Origin: Candidatus Saccharibacteria bacterium oral taxon 488
GTDB taxonomy: Bacteria; Patescibacteriota; Saccharimonadia; Saccharimonadales; Saccharimonadaceae
NCBI GenBank assembly: GCA_013099195.1
Contig: CP039999.1
Location: 558,001-622,000 of the forward strand
Direction: 5' to 3'
Length of the DNA stretch: 64,000 nucleotides
Of this stretch, positions 60,736-64,000 are shown one piece after another. A model generated the notes under the pieces. It searched no databases, was not told where the DNA came from, and saw nothing but the letters and a program-made list of their open reading frames with translations. Numbering within the stretch: the first letter of the stretch is position 1; each line of letters starts with the position of its first letter. Both the position numbers and the translations under genes were made by a program.

Positions 60736-60770
60736 GTTTGTCTCCTAATTTTTATTGCGATAACTTCTCT

Positions 60771-60799
60771 ACTGTAACGCTATCTTGTTGTTTTGTCAA
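60771..60799 (-). promoter_or_regulatory. ldh promoter
   Basis: Minus-strand TTGACA (60794-60799), a 17-bp spacer and TACAGT (60771-60776); a leader of about 30 nt with AGGAG follows. Confidence 0.75.
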
Positions 60800-60822
60800 G
60801 ATACTCATAGTAATATATCATT

Positions 60823-60852
60823 AAAAAATCCCCCGGAAACCGGGGGATTTTT
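60823..60852 (-). terminator. Intrinsic terminator after tuf (bidirectional)
   Basis: An 11-bp helix AAATCCCCCGG/CCGGGGGATTT with a 3-nt loop (60826-60836 with 60840-60850) and T-rich flanks on both sides. Confidence 0.9.
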
Positions 60853-60869
60853 GGGTTGCAGTGTAAAGA

Positions 60870-62054
60870 CTATTTGTTAATCTTTGTCACCACACCAGCA
60901 CCAACGGTACGGCCACCTTCGCGGATGGCAAAGTTCAAACCTTGCTCCATAGCGATTGGGGCGAGCAACTTAACCTTGAAGGTTACGGTGTCGCCTGGCA
61001 TGACCATTTCTTTGTCAGCTGGCAGCTCAACTTCACCCGTCACGTCAGTGGTGCGGAAGTAGAACTGTGGCTTGTAACCCTTGGAGAATGGAGTGTGGCG
61101 ACCGCCTTCTTCCTTCTTCAGGATGTACACCTCAGCTTCAAACTCGGTGTGTGGTGTAATCGTACCTGGCTTAGCCAAAACCTGACCGCGCTCAATATCG
61201 CTGCGCTCAATACCGCGTAGCAAAACGCCGGCATTGTCACCTGCTTGACCCTGATCCAGAGACTTCTTAAACGCCTCAATACCAGTGACTACTGATTTCT
61301 GAGTTGGGCGGATACCAACGATTTCAACCTCGTCGTTCAGCTTAACAACACCCTGCTCGATACGACCAGTTGCCACAGTACCGCGACCCTTGATCGAGAA
61401 GACGTCCTCAATTGGCATAATGAATGGCTTGTCCATGTCGCGTGGTGGCTCTGGGATATAGCTATCCATAGCATCAACCAGCTCCATGATGGCGTCTTCG
61501 TACTTCTCATCGCCCTCCAATGCCTTAAGAGCCGAACCCTTGATAATTGGAGCATTCTCGTCAAAGCCGTTCTTGGCAAGCAGTTCACGAACCTCTTCCT
61601 CAATCAGCTCGACCATATCTGCGTCAGCCATGTCCATCTTGTTGAGGAAGACAACGATCTTTGGCACGCCAACCTGCTTCGCCAGCAGCACGTGCTCGCG
61701 GGTTTGTGGCATCGGGCCGTCGGTTGCCGCAATCACGAGGATCGCGCCATCAACCTGGGCAGCACCAGTGATCATGTTCTTGACGTAGTCAGCGTGGCCT
61801 GGCATGTCAACGTGTGCATAATGACGGTTCGGTGACTCGTATTCTTGGTGTGAGCTGGCGATGGTAATACCGCGCTGGCGCTCTTCTGGTGCGTTATCGA
61901 TCTGGTCGTACGCAATGGGTTTGTTAACTGCGCTTGGGAGGCGCTTTGCGAGCACTGCCGTAATTGCGGCGGTCAGTGTCGTCTTGCCGTGGTCAACGTG
62001 GCCCATAGTACCGACGTTCACGTGCGGCTTGCTTCGGTCAAATGCATCTGCCAT
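60870..62054 (-). CDS. tuf: Elongation factor Tu
   Basis: EF-Tu delivers aminoacyl-tRNA to the ribosome. G1 GHVDHGKT, G3 [10 protein letters not shown]4 NKMD and G5 are complete; 394 residues. AAGGAG precedes the ATG, with a long leader from TATAAT (62134-62139) and TTTACA (62157-62162). Its promoter is interleaved with that of the divergent membrane protein gene. Confidence 0.97.
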   Translation of the reverse strand: MADAFDRSKPHVNVGTMGHVDHGKTTLTAAITAVLAKRLPSAVNKPIAYDQIDNAPEERQRGITIASSHQEYESPNRHYAHVDMPGHADYVKNMITGAAQVDGAILVIAATDGPMPQTREHVLLAKQVGVPKIVVFLNKMDMADADMVELIEEEVRELLAKNGFDENAPIIKGSALKALEGDEKYEDAIMELVDAMDSYIPEPPRDMDKPFIMPIEDVFSIKGRGTVATGRIEQGVVKLNDEVEIVGIRPTQKSVVTGIEAFKKSLDQGQAGDNAGVLLRGIERSDIERGQVLAKPGTITPHTEFEAEVYILKKEEGGRHTPFSKGYKPQFYFRTTDVTGEVELPADKEMVMPGDTVTFKVKLLAPIAMEQGLNFAIREGGRTVGAGVVTKINK

Positions 62055-62133
62055 TTGTAGAAGTTCTCCTTTATTTAATTATATTTTCACGCGGGTACAG
62101 TCCATTAAACAGACCTCACGGCGTATGTTCTTG

Positions 62134-62181
62134 ATTATAACTGGTTTGCAAACTGTTGTAAATAGGGTTTATACTATGAGC
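62134..62181. promoter_or_regulatory. Interleaved divergent promoters of tuf and a membrane protein gene
   Basis: Minus: TTTACA (62157-62162), 17 bp, TATAAT (62134-62139) for tuf. Plus: TTGCAA (62146-62151), 18 bp, TATACT (62170-62175), start codon 6 nt later. The tuf -35 lies inside the plus promoter's spacer, so the two should compete. Confidence 0.65.
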
Positions 62182-62700
62182 ATGAGTATCTTTTCTAAGA
62201 AAGTAACACCCGAAGCAGCTCGCGCCGGTGTATACCCAAAACGATTATCGTATGACGAGCGTCAGGAGTTAAATGCCGAATATGATCGTCGCCGTCAAAC
62301 CAACTTACCAAAGCTACCTTCGTTGGGCATTGCTCTTATTCTGACAATGACCCTCTCTATGGCTTGGATGCTTATCAAGCTCACTACTTTATTCATCAAA
62401 ACGAGCGGACAGTCTGCTATTTTCCTGTTATTCTTTCTATTTATCCTCATCGCAGTCTGCTATGGCGTTACGTTTTTCTACGTTAAGCGTATCCTCGATA
62501 GGCTCAGCGTTAGTGGTACGAAATTTGTTATTGTTTACCTCGCGCTCATTGGCACCGTACTTGGGTGCTGCCACCAACTTGGTATCGCTCCTTTTCATGC
62601 ACTTCTGTCATTACCGGTTCCAGTCTTGTTAATCGCTGCTAGTGGACACTACATTGCGACGAGTATACTTGCTAAGTGCTGTATTCATTTTGAGTGGTAG
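62182..62700 (+). CDS. Four-helix membrane protein of unknown function
   Basis: A 172-residue protein: a charged N-terminus (MSIFSKKVTPEAARAGVYPK, then YDRRRQTNLPK) and four hydrophobic segments (about 48-70, 80-103, 117-135, 143-165). Not recognised. I chose the ATG at 62182 because TATACT lies 6 nt before it; an in-frame ATG two codons earlier touches the -10 box. Divergent from tuf. Confidence 0.65.
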   Translation: MSIFSKKVTPEAARAGVYPKRLSYDERQELNAEYDRRRQTNLPKLPSLGIALILTMTLSMAWMLIKLTTLFIKTSGQSAIFLLFFLFILIAVCYGVTFFYVKRILDRLSVSGTKFVIVYLALIGTVLGCCHQLGIAPFHALLSLPVPVLLIAASGHYIATSILAKCCIHFEW

Positions 62701-62833
62701 TAGTTATTGTATTATATACAACACTTTCTTACAGTAGTAAATTGTTGTAATTATTACTTTTTATTGGTTATTTTCTCTATGATGTCTTATACTGAGAGGC
62801 GTGTATCAGTTAATACTAAAGGAGAAATAATCT

Positions 62834-64000
62834 ATGTGTGGAATTGTTGGCTATATCGGTGAACGCGAGGCGCAGAATATCCTCGTCGCTGAGCTCAAGC
62901 GGCTCGAGTACCGCGGCTATGACAGCGCCGGAATTGTTACCCTGTCGGGTTCTGCCACACCAACCCTGCTGCGCACCAAAGGCAAGGTGGCAGCGCTGGA
63001 AGAGCTCGTCGGACAACATAAGACGAGCGATACGGTCGGCATCGGACACACCCGCTGGGCAACGCATGGTGAACCAAGTAAACGCAATGCTCACCCACAC
63101 CATGTTGGCGAGATTTATCTGGTACATAACGGTATCATTGAGAACTACCAAGACCTTAAAACGATGCTTTCTGGCCATGAGTACGAGTTTAAGAGCGATA
63201 CCGATAGCGAGGTGCTGGCGGCCCTGATTGACTATCTGCGGCGTGACTCACCAGACTTACTGACAGCAGTCACCGGCGCATTGAAGATGGTAGTTGGTGC
63301 GTATGGCATTGCGGTACTTGACACCACGAACCCCGAAGAAATTATCGTGGCTCGCCAAGGCAGCCCGCTGATCATTGGCGTCGGAGATGGCGAAACATAT
63401 ATCGCCAGTGACGCTTCGGCGCTGGTTGGCTACACCAATCAAGTGGTATATCTACACGATGGTGAAATTGGCCGCTGCACCCGCAATGGGCTAGAGTTAC
63501 AGACAATAGAATCGCAAAAGCTTGACGTCAAGATCGAGATGCTCGACATGGATATGCAGGCGATTCAGAAGCAGGGCTTTGACCATTTCCTCGCCAAAGA
63601 AATTTACGAACAGCCAACCAGTCTCACGTCCACCCTGGCCGGCCGCGTACTACCCGACCAAAAATATGCGCGCCTGGGCGGTCTCAATATGAGCAACGAC
63701 GAACTGCGCCAAGTCAAGCACGTCATCATCGTCGGCTGCGGCACTGCCTATTTTGCCGGTGTGCAAGCCAGCTACTTTATCGAGCAACTGACCGATGACG
63801 TGACTATCAGCGTCGAGATCGCCAGTGAGCTACGCTACCGCGCATTCAACGTACCTGAACACTCGGTCGCTATGATTGTTAGCCAGAGTGGCGAAACGGC
63901 CGACACCCTTGCCTGCCTGAATGAATTGAAGCGACGTGGCGTTAAATGCCTCGGCGTCGTCAATGCCGTCGGCAGTACAATCGCCCGAGCGGTTGATGGC
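62834..64000 (+). CDS. glmS: Glutamine-fructose-6-phosphate aminotransferase, C-terminus outside the window
   Basis: GlmS makes glucosamine-6-phosphate for peptidoglycan. The N-terminal Cys of CGIVGYIG is the amidotransferase nucleophile; GHTRWATHGEPS and HNGIIENY follow, then the SIS domain (GCGTAYFAGVQASY, SQSGETADT). About 389 residues are visible. Promoter TTGGTT/TATACT (62764-62769, 62788-62793) and AAAGGAG before the ATG. I see no glmS ribozyme in the ~35-nt leader. Confidence 0.95.
   Translation, partial: MCGIVGYIGEREAQNILVAELKRLEYRGYDSAGIVTLSGSATPTLLRTKGKVAALEELVGQHKTSDTVGIGHTRWATHGEPSKRNAHPHHVGEIYLVHNGIIENYQDLKTMLSGHEYEFKSDTDSEVLAALIDYLRRDSPDLLTAVTGALKMVVGAYGIAVLDTTNPEEIIVARQGSPLIIGVGDGETYIASDASALVGYTNQVVYLHDGEIGRCTRNGLELQTIESQKLDVKIEMLDMDMQAIQKQGFDHFLAKEIYEQPTSLTSTLAGRVLPDQKYARLGGLNMSNDELRQVKHVIIVGCGTAYFAGVQASYFIEQLTDDVTISVEIASELRYRAFNVPEHSVAMIVSQSGETADTLACLNELKRRGVKCLGVVNAVGSTIARAVDG

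Noticed and set aside
1..64000. CRISPR arrays, insertion sequences with transposases, rRNA genes
   Set aside because: I found no regularly spaced repeats, no DDE or HUH transposase and no rRNA sequence in the window.

Overview
The window looks like a chromosome segment of a reduced, fermentative Patescibacterium, most probably a Saccharibacterium (TM7). This is inferred from gene content and from small Patescibacteria-type membrane proteins; no 16S gene is present to confirm it. Central carbon genes visible are split transketolase, rpe, rpiB, class II aldolase, a PfkB kinase, Pta, malic enzyme and L-lactate dehydrogenase. Type IV pilus parts (PilB, a prepilin, a pilin-anchored propeller protein) and GatCAB are also present. 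At least 21 transcription-unit starts carry a -10 hexamer only 6-7 nt before the start codon, so leaderless mRNAs seem to be the default here. Shine-Dalgarno sites are kept for operon-internal genes and strongly expressed genes (tuf, rpsJ, rplS, ldh, glmS, lemA).

Layout. 1-11210 is chromosomal: a Mur ligase end, an unassigned structured RNA, Pta, a nucleotide-sanitation cluster (two HAM1-type proteins, an NDT-like protein, a MazG-like protein), ligA, HtpX/LemA, and an AbrB-controlled ABC exporter. 11216-18570 is a mobile element inserted at the 3' end of tRNA-Leu(UAA) and bounded by a 7-bp direct repeat. 18564-19572 holds three tRNAs and a small membrane protein. 19597-36295 holds a peptide-binding protein, secG, pilin, uvrC, a ThrE-like exporter, dnaE, and a tight operon gatC-gatA-orf-gatB-nudix-galU-DUF5665. 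36328-47518 holds the pilus-tip-like protein, uvrB, a LOG protein and a sugar-phosphate cluster. 47582-64000 holds a secreted nuclease, an M1 aminopeptidase, an RNase HII-YraN fusion, rplS, malic enzyme, pilB, rpsJ, ldh, tuf and the start of glmS.

The most remarkable feature is the 7.35-kb element. One operon encodes a TGT/DpdA-like transglycosylase, a thymidylate-kinase-like enzyme, QueC, a HAM1 pyrophosphatase, FolE, QueD and QueE, that is, a complete GTP-to-preQ0 route with no QueF, QueA or canonical Tgt. A divergent gene fuses an apparently inactive nucleoside-deoxyribosyltransferase fold to a ribbon-helix-helix-like tail, and an inverted repeat lies on the shared promoter region. A serine recombinase is beside it. 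Perfect 145-bp and 161-bp inverted repeats show that the circular form would carry two identical, oppositely oriented 299-bp attachment regions. Only one was used for integration; the other stays intact inside the element. I read this as a self-mobilising 7-deazaguanine modification cassette of a kind I do not recognise as described; the DNA-modification role is inference.
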